Below, in pieces: positions 35,942 through 44,711 of a stretch of 64,000 nucleotides of DNA. The translations under genes and the position numbers were made by a program. The DNA lies in assembly GCA_949948985.1 (NCBI GenBank), contig CATLIG010000001.1:62001-126000 (forward strand). The letters run 5' to 3'. The stretch comes from an uncultured Clostridia bacterium. GTDB lineage: Bacteria; Bacillota; Clostridia; Lachnospirales; CAG-274. The notes under the pieces were generated by a model, which saw only the letters and a list, made by a program, of their open reading frames with translations, was not told the DNA's origin and ran no database searches. Each line of letters opens with the position of its first letter. The stretch's first letter is position 1.

Positions 35942-36994
35942 CTATCCTTTTCCATCGGAAAGAGCTTTTATTACATCATTTATATTATTAACAATACTGT
36001 TCAAAACCGGTATAACCTGTGCGTAATTCATTCTTGTAGGGCCGATTATGCCAATACTTCCGTAAGAATTATCACCATATTTGTAGTCGGTTTTAATAAT
36101 ACTGCAATCTTTAAGCTGCTCAAAAGAGTTTTCGTTGCCGATTAAAATTTTAATATCTCCTAAATTCCCGCGAAAACCATTACTGTCATCAAGAATATCA
36201 ATAAGCATATCCTTTTCTTCCAGAATCTTGAAAACATTTTTGGCTTTGTCAATATCGCTGAATTCCGGAAAATCAAGTATATTGTTTACTCCGCTTGTGT
36301 ACACCCTCATTTCTCTTTCATCTCTGACGGTTTTTATAACAGATATAAAAACATCGTCAATAAGCTTTCCGTAAGGAGAGTTCAAGAAATCTGCGTATGC
36401 TTCTTTTGATATTATCTGCTCAAGGGAAAATTCCCTCAGAGTCTGATTTACAATATTTGAAATCTGATTTAGAATATCAAAATCAGGAGCGCGCTCAACT
36501 TTAATAACGTTGTTTTTAACCGACTTGTTGTCCATAACAACCACTATAATAACAGAAGTTTCGTCAAAAGGAATCACCTGAACGTGTTTTATTTTAACCT
36601 CCTGCGGCTTAGGCTCGCTCACAACCGTAGCGTAATTTGTAAGCACGGAAAGCGCCTTTGCCGTCTGCCTCATAAGGTACTCAATGTGATTTATATTTTC
36701 AGCGACAGTGTTTCTCAAAAAATCCGTTTCTTGCTGTGTAAGTTTTCTGAAATGAAGAAGTCTGTCTACATAAAGCCTGTATCCTCTGTCAGAGGGAACT
36801 CTTCCGGAGGATGTATGAGGCTGAATAATAAATCCAAGTTCTTCTAAATCGCTCATTTCGTTTCTTATGGTGGCACTGCTTATACCAAGGTCATACTTTT
36901 TAGCTATAGTCCTTGAGCCGATAGGCTCGGCGGTAGCGATGTAATCATTAATAATCGCCTCAAGAATTTTTATTTTTCTTTCATTTAAAATCAT
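35942..36994 (-). CDS. hrcA: Heat-inducible transcription repressor HrcA
   Basis: Binds CIRCE operators and represses class I heat-shock genes; its folding depends on the GroE chaperonin in studied species. 350 residues: N-terminal winged helix (IKILEAIINDYIATAEPIGS, then SSATIRNEMSDLEELGFI, recognition helix near residues 45-60) and the regulatory domain, ending with GPTRMNYAQVIPVLNSI. The ATG at 36994 follows AAAGGACG. The operator at 37030-37056 lies directly upstream, so the operon should be autoregulated. Confidence 0.97.
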   Translation of the reverse strand: MILNERKIKILEAIINDYIATAEPIGSRTIAKKYDLGISSATIRNEMSDLEELGFIIQPHTSSGRVPSDRGYRLYVDRLLHFRKLTQQETDFLRNTVAENINHIEYLMRQTAKALSVLTNYATVVSEPKPQEVKIKHVQVIPFDETSVIIVVVMDNKSVKNNVIKVERAPDFDILNQISNIVNQTLREFSLEQIISKEAYADFLNSPYGKLIDDVFISVIKTVRDEREMRVYTSGVNNILDFPEFSDIDKAKNVFKILEEKDMLIDILDDSNGFRGNLGDIKILIGNENSFEQLKDCSIIKTDYKYGDNSYGSIGIIGPTRMNYAQVIPVLNSIVNNINDVIKALSDGKG

Positions 36995-37029
36995 TAAATC
37001 ACGTCCTTTACAAGAACCAAACTTCTCTG

Positions 37030-37056
37030 TTAGCACTCATCAATAACGAGTGCTAA
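37030..37056. promoter_or_regulatory. CIRCE operator (HrcA binding site)
   Basis: TTAGCACTC-N9-GAGTGCTAA, a perfect match to the CIRCE consensus, located between the hrcA promoter and its start codon. Confidence 0.97.
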
Positions 37057-37066
37057 CATATAATAT

Positions 37067-37095
37067 AAAATATCACTATTGATTAAATATGTCAA
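37067..37095 (-). promoter_or_regulatory. Promoter of the hrcA-grpE-dnaK-dnaJ operon
   Basis: On the minus strand TTGACA (37095-37090) and TATTTT (37072-37067) are 17 bp apart, just upstream of CIRCE, so bound HrcA would block initiation. Confidence 0.75.
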
Positions 37096-37202
37096 GTGGT
37101 ATTTGAAAATTTTTTTAAATTATTTTTCAGAAAACAAACAGGCTTTTTTAAAACATCAGAACATCTATAGGGTTTTTTAAAAAGTCTGCTGCGGCAGTTC
37201 TG

Positions 37203-38318
37203 CTATAAAAATTCCTCAAAAACAATATTGGCCAAATCAAAACCCTTTTCTGTAAGACAAATTCTTCCGTCTTTTTCAAAAAGCAGTCCTTTTTTTATAT
37301 TTCTTTTAATAACATCTCCAAAAACATTATTAATGGGAGTATTAAAATAATCAAAAAACTCTTTGCGGGAAATACCTTTGTTCATACGGAGCCCCAGAAA
37401 CATAAACTCAGCCAGAGCGTCTTTTTCTGTAAAATCCTCAAATCCGCCAAATCTTTCACCTTTAATATATTCATCAATACTGTAATTATTGTGAAATCTT
37501 TTTCCCCCGAAAAAAGAGCAGGCTCCAAGACCAAAACCAATATATTCTTTTCTTTCCCAATATACAATATTGTGACGGCATTTAAAACCTTTTTGGGCAA
37601 AATTTGATATTTCATATTGTAAAAAACCATTTTCTTTTAAAATATCTTTCGCCAGATAATACATTTTTCTGTCGTCCTCGTCAGAAACAGGTAAAAACTC
37701 ACCTTTTTCATACATATCAAAAAATGGAGTTCTCTCCTCAATAATAAGACTGTAAAGAGATAAATGAGTTGGAGAAAGTGAAACGGCAGTTTTAATGGTT
37801 TCTTCCAAATCATAAAAACTCTGATTTGGCAAAGCGAACATAATATCAAAATTTATATTTTCAAATCCCGCCTTTCTCACAGACTCAACGCTTTTTAAAA
37901 AGCCATCTTTGTTGTGCGCTCTTCCGAGAATACGTAAAAGTCTGTCCTGAATAGCCTGCATACCGATACTCACTCTGTTTACACCGCTTTTTTTGTAATC
38001 AGAAAATTTATCATAATCAACAGTACCGGGATTTGCCTCAATTGAAATTTCAGCGTTTTTGTCAATATAAAACTTTCTTCCCACGGCGTTTAAAATTTCG
38101 TCTATAAATAAAGACGGAAGTACAGAAGGAGTTCCTCCGCCTATAAATATTGTTCTGACTGTAAAATCGTTGGCTTTTTCAAAAGAGTTTATTTCCTGTA
38201 TAAGAGAATTTTTATATTCCGTAAAATACCCGCTTTTGTCAGAAAAAGAATTAAAATCACAGTACAGACATTTTTTCACGCAAAAAGGAATGTGAATGTA
38301 TATGCTTATATCTTTCAT
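37203..38318 (-). CDS. hemW: HemW, radical SAM heme chaperone (HemN-like)
   Basis: 371 residues. The radical SAM Cys are C13, C17 and C20 in FCVKKCLYCDF; the CxxxCxYCDF form, with Phe after the last Cys-Asp, marks HemW rather than the coproporphyrinogen oxidase HemN (CxxxCxxCxC). IFIGGGTPSVLP and SIGMQAIQDRLL follow, and a HemN C-terminal domain occupies the last 120 residues. HemW proteins bind heme and may hand it to acceptors; many bear the older label of oxygen-independent coproporphyrinogen oxidase. The ATG at 38318 lies four bases past the lepA stop, using GAGGAATGATA at the end of lepA as ribosome site. The lepA-hemW-hrcA order is common in Firmicutes. Confidence 0.93.
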   Translation of the reverse strand: MKDISIYIHIPFCVKKCLYCDFNSFSDKSGYFTEYKNSLIQEINSFEKANDFTVRTIFIGGGTPSVLPSLFIDEILNAVGRKFYIDKNAEISIEANPGTVDYDKFSDYKKSGVNRVSIGMQAIQDRLLRILGRAHNKDGFLKSVESVRKAGFENINFDIMFALPNQSFYDLEETIKTAVSLSPTHLSLYSLIIEERTPFFDMYEKGEFLPVSDEDDRKMYYLAKDILKENGFLQYEISNFAQKGFKCRHNIVYWERKEYIGFGLGACSFFGGKRFHNNYSIDEYIKGERFGGFEDFTEKDALAEFMFLGLRMNKGISRKEFFDYFNTPINNVFGDVIKRNIKKGLLFEKDGRICLTEKGFDLANIVFEEFL

Positions 38319-38322
38319 ATTA

Positions 38323-40137
38323 TCATTCCTCGTCAAGTTTAAGAACACTCATAAAAGCCGATTGGGGTACTTCCACACTTCCTATCTGACGCATACGCTT
38401 TTTGCCTTCTTTTTGTTTTTCAAGCAGCTTTCTTTTTCTGGTTATATCTCCTCCGTAGCACTTTGCGAGAACGTCCTTTCTCATAGCGCTTACAGTTTCC
38501 CTTGCGATAATTTTATTTCCGATTGCGGCCTGTATTGGGATTTCAAATAAGTGTCTCGGAATTTCCTTTTTAAGTTTTTCAGCTATTTTTCTGCCTCTTT
38601 CCGCGGCGGAAGACTCGTGTACAATAAATGAGAGAGCGTCCACAACCTCTCTGTTTACCATCATATCAAGTTTGACAAGCTTAGACTCTTTATATCCTGT
38701 AAGCTCATAGTCAAAAGAGGCGTATCCTCTTGTGCGTGATTTTAAAACGTCAAAAAAATCATAAATAATTTCATTAAGAGGCAAATTGTAAGTAACCACC
38801 GCTCTTGTTTCCTCTATATACTCCATACCTATATACTCGCCCCGTCTTTGCTGGCAAAGTTCCATAACAGTACCAATGTATTCGCTTGGTAAAATAATTT
38901 CCGCTTTGACAATAGGCTCTTCCATTTTTTCAATTACAGTAGTATCAGGCATATCGCTTGGATTTGATATTTCAAGTTTATCTCCATTTGTGAGATAAAG
39001 CCTATAAATAACACTTGGAGCTGTTGTCACAAGGTCAAGATTATATTCTCTTTCAAGCCTTTCCTGAATAATCTCAAGGTGCAGAAGTCCTAAAAAACCG
39101 CATCTGAATCCAAAACCAAGAGCTACGGACGTTTCCGCCTCAAACTGTAATGAGGCATCGTTAAGCTGAAGTTTTTCAAGAGCATCTCTAAGATCCTGAT
39201 ATCTGGAGCCGTCAGCCGGAAAAATACCGCAGTAAACCATAGGATTAACTTTTTTGTATCCAGGTAAAGCCTCGTCTGTTGGGCGTGAGCTTTCCGTAAT
39301 GGTGTCACCTATTCTTGTATCCGAAACATTTTTAATGCTTGCCGTAAGGTATCCTACATCTCCGGCGGATAATTCTTCAGCCGGTATAAATCTTCCGGGT
39401 CCGAACACACCCACCTCAACGACTTCAAATTCCTTGCCGGTTGCCATAAATTTCACTTTTGTGCCCTTTTTCACCGTACCGTCAAAAACCCTCATAAATA
39501 CGATAACTCCTTTATAAGCGTCATAAAAGCTGTCAAAAATCAAAGCCTTTAAAGGAGCCGTTTCATCTCCCGATGGAGCGGGAATATCCGATATAATTTT
39601 ATCAAACACGCCTTTTATGTTAATATCTGTTTTAGCTGATATAAGGGGTGCATCATCTGCCGGAAGCCCAATAATATCCTCAATTTCCTGTTTTACCCTG
39701 TCTGGATTGGCGCTTGGCAAGTCAATTTTATTAATAACAGGAATAACCTCAAGGTCATTGTCAAGAGCGAGATACACATTGGCTAAAGTCTGCGCCTCAA
39801 CCCCCTGCGCGGCGTCAACCACCAGCACTGCCCCATCGCAGGCCGCAAGACTTCTTGACACCTCGTAATTAAAATCCACGTGTCCCGGAGTGTCAATAAG
39901 ATTTAAGGTGTATTCGTCCCCGTCGTCAGCCTTATAAATAAGCCTTACCGCCTGAGCTTTTATTGTAATCCCTCTTTCTCTTTCAAGCTCCATATTGTCA
40001 AGAACCTGTTCCTGCATTTCTCTTTCCGTAAGAAGACCGGATTTTTGAATAAGTCTGTCCGCCAAAGTAGACTTGCCGTGGTCTATATGTGCAATTATAC
40101 TGAAATTTCTTATTTTAGATTGTCTTTTTAAAGGCAT
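38323..40137 (-). CDS. lepA: Elongation factor 4 (LepA)
   Basis: Ribosome-associated translational GTPase, also called EF4, implicated in back-translocation and in 30S assembly. 604 residues: G domain with G1 [10 protein letters not shown]3 DTPGHVDF and G4 NKIDLPSA, then EF-Tu domain 2-like and EF-G domain III and V-like regions, and the LepA-specific C-terminal domain ([25 protein letters not shown]). The ribosome site is GGAGGATTATT. It is probably transcribed from the divergent promoter region at 40312-40423, with a family B repeat in its leader. Confidence 0.97.
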   Translation of the reverse strand: MPLKRQSKIRNFSIIAHIDHGKSTLADRLIQKSGLLTEREMQEQVLDNMELERERGITIKAQAVRLIYKADDGDEYTLNLIDTPGHVDFNYEVSRSLAACDGAVLVVDAAQGVEAQTLANVYLALDNDLEVIPVINKIDLPSANPDRVKQEIEDIIGLPADDAPLISAKTDINIKGVFDKIISDIPAPSGDETAPLKALIFDSFYDAYKGVIVFMRVFDGTVKKGTKVKFMATGKEFEVVEVGVFGPGRFIPAEELSAGDVGYLTASIKNVSDTRIGDTITESSRPTDEALPGYKKVNPMVYCGIFPADGSRYQDLRDALEKLQLNDASLQFEAETSVALGFGFRCGFLGLLHLEIIQERLEREYNLDLVTTAPSVIYRLYLTNGDKLEISNPSDMPDTTVIEKMEEPIVKAEIILPSEYIGTVMELCQQRRGEYIGMEYIEETRAVVTYNLPLNEIIYDFFDVLKSRTRGYASFDYELTGYKESKLVKLDMMVNREVVDALSFIVHESSAAERGRKIAEKLKKEIPRHLFEIPIQAAIGNKIIARETVSAMRKDVLAKCYGGDITRKRKLLEKQKEGKKRMRQIGSVEVPQSAFMSVLKLDEE

Positions 40138-40173
40138 AATAATCCTCCCGTTTATAAACTTGCTTTTTTAATG

Positions 40174-40262
40174 TATAGTCAATCAACTTGAAAATGAGCA
40201 AAAGGAAACGAAAAGGATTTTTATCCGATGAACTTGTTCAATTTTTAAGTTGATTGACTATA
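40174..40262 (+). repeat. Family B palindromic repeat, 89 bp, in the lepA leader
   Basis: TATAGTCAATCAACTTGAAA ... TTTTTAAGTTGATTGACTATA ends with a core that contains AAAAGGATTTTTATCCGATG. It lies 37 bp upstream of lepA and would be part of its 5' leader. Confidence 0.82.
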
Positions 40263-40263
40263 A

Positions 40264-40310
40264 TTAATTCTTTTATTGGTTCACACTAAATTTTGTGGAA
40301 TTGCTATAAT
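40264..40310 (+). repeat. Family D short repeat
   Basis: AATTCTTTTATTGGTTCACA ... TTTTGTGGAATTGCTATAAT. It matches 47051-47097 and, inverted, 11424-11469. Confidence 0.65.
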
Positions 40311-40311
40311 C

Positions 40312-40325
40312 TACAGTATACCATA
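40312..40325 (-). promoter_or_regulatory. Predicted extended -10 promoter toward lepA
   Basis: On the minus strand TATGGTATACTGTA contains TGG-TATACT, an extended -10 element. It is the mirror image of 40410-40423. Confidence 0.5.
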
Positions 40326-40409
40326 TTTTTAAGAAAGATTGTACAAAAATTTCCTTTCAATGAAAAAAAATCTAAAAAATAAAAAAAAATATATTATTTT
40401 TTTATTTTT

Positions 40410-40423
40410 TATGGTATACTGTA
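40410..40423 (+). promoter_or_regulatory. Predicted extended -10 promoter toward lepB
   Basis: TATGGTATACTGTA with TGG-TATACT. Together with 40312-40325 it forms a perfect 14-bp inverted repeat across an 84-bp A/T-rich spacer, as expected for divergent promoters. No good -35 box is seen for either. Confidence 0.5.
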
Positions 40424-40602
40424 TTTTGAGAAATGTTTATTTGAGGTAAACAACAGACTTCTTTCGAAAATGTGTGTCATTACAGCAATTTTGGAAAGAT
40501 TTCCAAATAAGTCTGATGAAACTGTTTTTTTGCCGTTTGCTCCAAAATCATTTTTTAATTTATCAGTGTTTCCTTTAGAAATTTTAAAGCGAGGTAGAAA
40601 TA

Positions 40603-41298
40603 ATGACAGATAATGAAAAAAACAATATTACAGATAATCTTCAAGAGAGCAAAACAACCGAGTCGTCATTGCAAACAGACCGACAGCCTAACACAGCAAA
40701 GAAAGAAAAAACCATATTAAAAGAAATTCTAAGCTGGGTATATACAATAGCGGGAGCTGTCATTCTCGCATTTGTAATAACAACCTTTATAATAGTAAAC
40801 GCCGTTGTTCCGACAGAATCAATGGAAAATACAATAAAAGCGGGAGACCGTCTTATAGCGCTTCGTCTTTCATATCTCTTTGACGAACCTGAAAGATACG
40901 ATATAGTTGTTTTCAAATATCCTGATGATGAGGAAATTCTTTATATAAAAAGAATAATCGGGCTGCCCGGAGAAAAAATAACAATAAAACCCGACAATAA
41001 CGGCAATACAAAAGTTTATGTAAACGACAGCGACGTTCCTCTTTACGATGAATTTATAAGAGAGCCTATGATATTAAAAGGCAATAATGAAGACGGCAGA
41101 TATACCGAAAATGAGGAGCTTGAGTATATTGTTCCCGAAGGTCATTACTTTATGCTTGGCGACAACAGAAACAACTCAAAGGATTCCCGTTTCTGGGAAA
41201 AACAATTTGTGGAAAGAGATAAAATTTTAGGAAAAGCATTGTTTAAATATTATCCTTCAATAGAATGGATTGACGCTTCTTACAATTCAGAAAAATAA
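40603..41298 (+). CDS. lepB: Type I signal peptidase
   Basis: Cleaves signal peptides from exported proteins on the outer face of the membrane. 231 residues: a polar cytoplasmic N-terminus (1-38), one membrane segment (about 44-67), then the catalytic domain with Ser73 in PTESMENT and the Lys general base K116 in YIKRIIGLPGE, plus the GDNRNNSKDSR box near the end. Single N-terminal anchoring is typical of the Firmicutes S26 group. The leader is long, about 170 nt from the predicted promoter. The many exported proteins in this window are likely clients. Confidence 0.95.
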   Translation: MTDNEKNNITDNLQESKTTESSLQTDRQPNTAKKEKTILKEILSWVYTIAGAVILAFVITTFIIVNAVVPTESMENTIKAGDRLIALRLSYLFDEPERYDIVVFKYPDDEEILYIKRIIGLPGEKITIKPDNNGNTKVYVNDSDVPLYDEFIREPMILKGNNEDGRYTENEELEYIVPEGHYFMLGDNRNNSKDSRFWEKQFVERDKILGKALFKYYPSIEWIDASYNSEK

Positions 41299-41311
41299 AA
41301 ATAATTTATGT

Positions 41312-41462
41312 TATAGTCAATCAACTTGAAAATGAGAAAAAGGAGGCGATATAAAAATTATTTTTGCAAGGCGGCGGAGGGAAAGCATAGCCGACCGACG
41401 GCAACGCGGCAAAAAGGATTTTTAACCGCCAAACTTACTTATTTTTAAGTTGATTGACTATA
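41312..41462 (+). repeat. Family B repeat, 151 bp long form, after lepB
   Basis: Canonical ends plus the long core: GGCGATATAAAAATTATTTT, GGAAAGCATAGCCGACCGAC and AAAAAGGATTTTTAACCGCC. It begins 13 bp past the lepB stop and could serve as its transcript end. Confidence 0.82.
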
Positions 41463-41732
41463 TTCATTATAATTGGCAAGATACAGCATTTAAACATTTT
41501 TCCTATTATACAGAGGCGTCACAAAATTGTATGTATAAATTCTGTCATCGCCCTGTACATAAAAAAACAAAAAAACAAAATAATAAAATAAACTTTGATT
41601 AATACACTCTTTATAGTTCTGGCTTAAACTTTATACAGACTTATTCAAAACCATAAAGAGCGGTCAATGTTTTATTATAGCGGAATAATAAAATAATACC
41701 GCGGCAAACTTTTTGCGTAATATGTGATAAGA

Positions 41733-41774
41733 AATTATTTTATTGTTTCGCCCTTAAAATTTTGATACTATAAT
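41733..41774 (+). repeat. Family D-like repeat upstream of the DUF1858 gene
   Basis: ATTTTATTGTTTCGCCCTTA followed by AAATTTTGATACTATAAT, a looser match to family D that again ends in TATAAT. That -10 lies only 19 bp from the start codon, so its use as a promoter for this gene is doubtful. Confidence 0.4.
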
Positions 41775-41793
41775 ATTTTAGGAGGAATAAAAA

Positions 41794-42006
41794 ATGGCAC
41801 AAGTTACAAAAGATATGATAATAGCGGATATGATAAGCATAGACAGAGGAATAATCGCGATTCTTATGAATTCGGGAATGCATTGTGTAGGCTGTCCTTC
41901 CGCACAAGGAGAAACTCTTGAAGAGGCAAGTATCGTACATGGTTTAGACGCTGATGAGATTGTATCGGAAATAAACAGCTACCTTGCTGAATCAGAAAAA
42001 AAATAG
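41794..42006 (+). CDS. DUF1858 domain protein
   Basis: 70 residues: the whole protein is a DUF1858 domain, starting MAQVTKDMIIADM and carrying the conserved GMHCVGCPSAQGETLEEA motif with a CxxC pair. Such proteins occur in anaerobes alone or fused to redox enzymes of the hybrid-cluster or ScdA-type group and are thought to bind metal or handle disulfides; the reaction is not known. AGGAGGAATAAAAA gives strong translation. It is monocistronic, with a terminator at 42086-42127. Confidence 0.87.
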   Translation: MAQVTKDMIIADMISIDRGIIAILMNSGMHCVGCPSAQGETLEEASIVHGLDADEIVSEINSYLAESEKK

Positions 42007-42085
42007 TCGTTTAATAAATCCTTTAAATCAATTTGGGTATATAGAAAAACTGTTTCAAAATTGATTTAAAATCCGTTTATACAAA

Positions 42086-42127
42086 AAAATGCCGCCGGAT
42101 TAAAATAATTAAATCCGGCGGCGTTTC
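42086..42127. terminator. Bidirectional terminator between the DUF1858 gene and divIC
   Basis: GCCGCCGGATT (42091-42101) pairs with AATCCGGCGGC (42112-42122). The T-run is stronger on the minus strand (ATTTTTTTG), which ends the divIC transcript. Confidence 0.85.
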
Positions 42128-42237
42128 TTTGTAATAGACCTGTTTAATAAACCTCTTTAAAAACCGCATCATTACAGCAATTACATAAAATATATCTTCC
42201 TGCCTATGCATAATTAATTTAAAGTTTCAAAAGAAAT

Positions 42238-42597
42238 CTATTTATCAAGGTCAATAAAAAGTATTTCGTTAGGTTTTACAAGAGATAGCTGCTCTCTGGC
42301 GATTTTTTCCACATACTCGTCACTGTCATAATAATTTTGCTGATTATTTATTTTTTCCGTAATTTTATTTTGGTTTTCTATCTCTTTAAGAATTTCAGCA
42401 TCCCTTTTATTAAGCTCAATGGTTTTGCCATACTCTATGTAAATAGCGGAAACACCCGCAAAAAGGATTGCCGACACTATCAATAAATATAAAAAGTTGT
42501 GACTTTTTCTTTTTTTCTTTTTTTCACTTGTTTTTGATACTGTATTTTCAGAATTATTTGTTTCTATATTATCTTTTTTTTGAGATTCATTTTTCAT
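42238..42597 (-). CDS. divIC: Septum formation initiator, DivIC/FtsB family
   Basis: Bitopic division protein that works with FtsL and DivIB at the septum. About 119 residues: a basic cytoplasmic tail (KKKKRKSHN), one membrane segment (about 34-53), then a coiled coil (LNKRDAEILKEIENQNKITEKINNQ) and the conserved YVEKIAREQLSLVKPNEI end that is typical of DivIC/FtsB. The ATG at 42597 has only a weak GGAT ribosome site; the longer frame to 42657 has none. It ends the mazG-hup-rqcP-yabP-yabQ-divIC block, but 221 bp separate it from yabQ. Confidence 0.87.
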   Translation of the reverse strand: MKNESQKKDNIETNNSENTVSKTSEKKKKRKSHNFLYLLIVSAILFAGVSAIYIEYGKTIELNKRDAEILKEIENQNKITEKINNQQNYYDSDEYVEKIAREQLSLVKPNEILFIDLDK

Positions 42598-42818
42598 TTT
42601 TTCACATCCAGATTTTTTTTCAGACCTGTTTAAAACCACCGTGATAACGGTTGCCAACAGATTTTTTCGTCAATCATAGTTTGGCTTTCCCATAAACTTT
42701 CCAAATATTTAAAGAAAATCAGACAAAGACGGACGGAAAACATTTGTCAATCGGTATTATGGTAATTTATAACAAGCCTTTTTGTGGTAAAATATAAAAT
42801 AAATGTGTATTGATATTT

Positions 42819-43262
42819 TCATTTCTTATTTTTACGGCAAAACTTTTTTAAAATACCGCCAAAGAAAAAGAAAAATATTTTTCTAAAAAATTTAAAAACA
42901 TACTCAATAGGAGTGAAAACCAATTTGAACAAAAACATCAAAATTTTTTTAATCAGGCGAAGTACTTTATCAGAAATACTTAAAAAATACTCGCTTAGTG
43001 AAAAGTAATAGATTATCATGCCCAGAAATACTCCTAAAATCAAAAAACCCCTGATTTCACCGTAATTTTCCTCCAGCATAATAAAAAACATCAATAGTGC
43101 AAGAACTGTCCAATATAAAAAATCCTCAATATGTACAAAAAATTTGTAATGCTTTATTATTTTTCTGAAAATCACAAGAAAATCATAGAAAAAGGCGGCG
43201 CAGAATCCAAAAATTACAGAAAGCAGAAAAATGGTAAATTGATTGCTTATAGATAAAATCAT
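42819..43262 (-). CDS. yabQ: Spore cortex biosynthesis protein YabQ
   Basis: 147 residues with four hydrophobic helices (about 5-28, 45-64, 70-90, 120-137) and a very basic C-terminus. It opens with SISNQFTIFLLSVIFGFCAAFFYDF, typical of YabQ, a forespore-membrane protein needed for cortex formation in B. subtilis. It is preceded by yabP with a 9 bp gap and the ribosome site AAGG. The many Phe and Ile codons reflect low GC rather than a spurious frame. Confidence 0.88.
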   Translation of the reverse strand: MILSISNQFTIFLLSVIFGFCAAFFYDFLVIFRKIIKHYKFFVHIEDFLYWTVLALLMFFIMLEENYGEIRGFLILGVFLGMIIYYFSLSEYFLSISDKVLRLIKKILMFLFKLVFTPIEYVFKFFRKIFFFFFGGILKKFCRKNKK

Positions 43263-43271
43263 AGCTGTACC

Positions 43272-43547
43272 TTATCTGAATATTCTGCCGAATAGAGAAC
43301 CTCTTTCAGAATGACCTTTTTCCTCATAATTTAAACAGTAAACCATTCCGTCTATATTAAGCTCTCCCTTTTCAAGACTTAAAGTGTTTACATGAAGATT
43401 TTCGCCTTTTATAATCAGAATACCCATTTCCGTTTCCGAAACAACTACGTCCTCATCAAAGGATATTACGTCAGTAACGCCTGTAACCACAACTTTTTCT
43501 CTGTTCTCAAGTATTATATTATGCCTGAAATTTTTTTCTTCCTGCAT
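43272..43547 (-). CDS. yabP: Sporulation protein YabP
   Basis: 91 residues, cytoplasmic. The core NIILENREKVVVTGVTDVIS and the sequence around LIIKGENLHVNTLSLEKGEL match YabP/YqfC-type sporulation proteins, which are coat or cortex-stage factors transcribed with yabQ. The ATG at 43547 follows AAGGGGG; the upstream ten codons to 43577 would precede that site. A long family B repeat (43594-43752) sits just upstream, separating it from rqcP, which is normally adjacent. Confidence 0.88.
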   Translation of the reverse strand: MQEEKNFRHNIILENREKVVVTGVTDVISFDEDVVVSETEMGILIIKGENLHVNTLSLEKGELNIDGMVYCLNYEEKGHSERGSLFGRIFR

Positions 43548-43593
43548 TATGTATACCCCCTTACAGCAAGTAACCATAAAAAAACAATATGTT

Positions 43594-43752
43594 TATAGTC
43601 AAACAACTTAAAAATAAATAAGTTCAGCGTCTAAAATTTATTTTCACTGTGTTGGTGTCAATCGGCGTAGGCTCAGCTATGCCCTTTTTTCTTTTTAAAG
43701 CAAAAATAAATTTTATCTCACATCTTTGCTCATTTTAAAATTGTCTGACTCT
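43594..43752 (-). repeat. Family B repeat, long form, diverged, between rqcP and yabP
   Basis: TATAGTCAAACAACTTAAAA at the left end; core with CAGCGTCTAAAATTTATTTT and GGCGTAGGCTCAGCTATGCC; degraded right end (TTTAAAATTGTCTGAC). About 160 bp. Confidence 0.7.
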
Positions 43753-43891
43753 GACCAAACCTGTTCTAAAGCACGTGACAGCAATTAACAAAAGATTTGT
43801 CAAGCGATGTTGCTGTGGTTTATAACAGGTCTGCTATATTGTTTCCTACAGCTTATCATATTTATATTATATAAGGGAGTTTAAATTATTA

Positions 43892-44131
43892 TTACATACT
43901 TTTATATAAAGCCTGTGCCTCTTCCTTTCTCACTTGTTCTTTAACGGATAAAACCTGAACTTTTGTCGTGTTGTTTCCAAATTTTATCTCAATAACATCG
44001 CCTTCTTTAACCTCAAGCCCCGCTTTCGCCGTTTTTCCGTTTACCAATACCCTTCCCGCGTCACAAGCCTCGTTGGCGATAGTTCTTCTTTTTATAATTC
44101 TCGAAACTTTTAAATATTTGTCAAGCCGCAT
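43892..44131 (-). CDS. rqcP: RqcP (YabO) S4-domain ribosome quality control protein
   Basis: 79 residues, an entire S4 RNA-binding domain: MRLDKYLKVSRIIKRRTIAN, GRVLVNGKTAKAG, VKEGDVIEIKF. RqcP (formerly YabO) stabilises the P-site tRNA while RqcH adds C-terminal alanine tails to stalled nascent chains. The ATG at 44131 follows GAGAGG. Its place between hup and yabP matches the yabN-yabO-yabP-yabQ-divIC order of B. subtilis, which favours RqcP over other small S4 proteins. Confidence 0.88.
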   Translation of the reverse strand: MRLDKYLKVSRIIKRRTIANEACDAGRVLVNGKTAKAGLEVKEGDVIEIKFGNNTTKVQVLSVKEQVRKEEAQALYKSM

Positions 44132-44237
44132 AAACAACCTCTCTCATTACAACATTAAAAGGACTGTTTATACAGTCCCTTTATTAAATTCAATATAACA
44201 TTTTACAAATTCCGTTTCAGATAAAAATAAAATTTTA

Positions 44238-44516
44238 TTATCTGCCGTTTACAGCATCCTTCAATACTTTTCCCGCTTTAAATCTTGGTGCCTTTGACGC
44301 CGGAATTTCCATAGGCTCTTTAGTCTGTGGATTTCTTCCCGTATGAGCCGCTCTTTCAAGAACATCAAATGTTCCAAAACCAACAAGTCTTACTTCATTA
44401 CCTTTAACAAGTTCCTCAGTAACAACATCTTCAAAAGCTTTTAAAGCTTTTTCAGTATCAGTTTTTTTAAGACCTGATTTTTCTGCGATAGCGCTTACCA
44501 ATTCTGTTTTGTTCAT
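44238..44516 (-). CDS. hup: DNA-binding protein HU
   Basis: 92 residues, a histone-like dimer that bends DNA. MNKTELVSAIAEKSGLKKTD opens it, followed by the RLVGFGTFDV turn and the DNA-binding arm GRNPQTKEPMEIPASKAPRFKAGKVLKDAV, all canonical. AGGAGGATACAAAA is a strong ribosome site. The mazG-hup-rqcP linkage is common in Clostridia. Confidence 0.97.
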   Translation of the reverse strand: MNKTELVSAIAEKSGLKKTDTEKALKAFEDVVTEELVKGNEVRLVGFGTFDVLERAAHTGRNPQTKEPMEIPASKAPRFKAGKVLKDAVNGR

Positions 44517-44711
44517 TTTTGTATCCTCCTAAAAAGTTATAAAGCAATGCCTTTTTATTTATTAAATTATGCCACATTTTGTTAAGTTCGTCAATAGGAA
44601 ACTTTATGAATTTACTTTTTTTAATAATTTAATACCATGCGGCAAACGTCAAAATATAAAGCCGCGGCTTTTACATCCGTGTTTTATACTTTGGTTTTCC
44701 GCTTTTGTACA

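Noticed and set aside
41312-41462. Long-form B element core as a small coding gene
   Set aside because: No frame with a start, ribosome site or conservation between copies; differences among copies are not in multiples of three.
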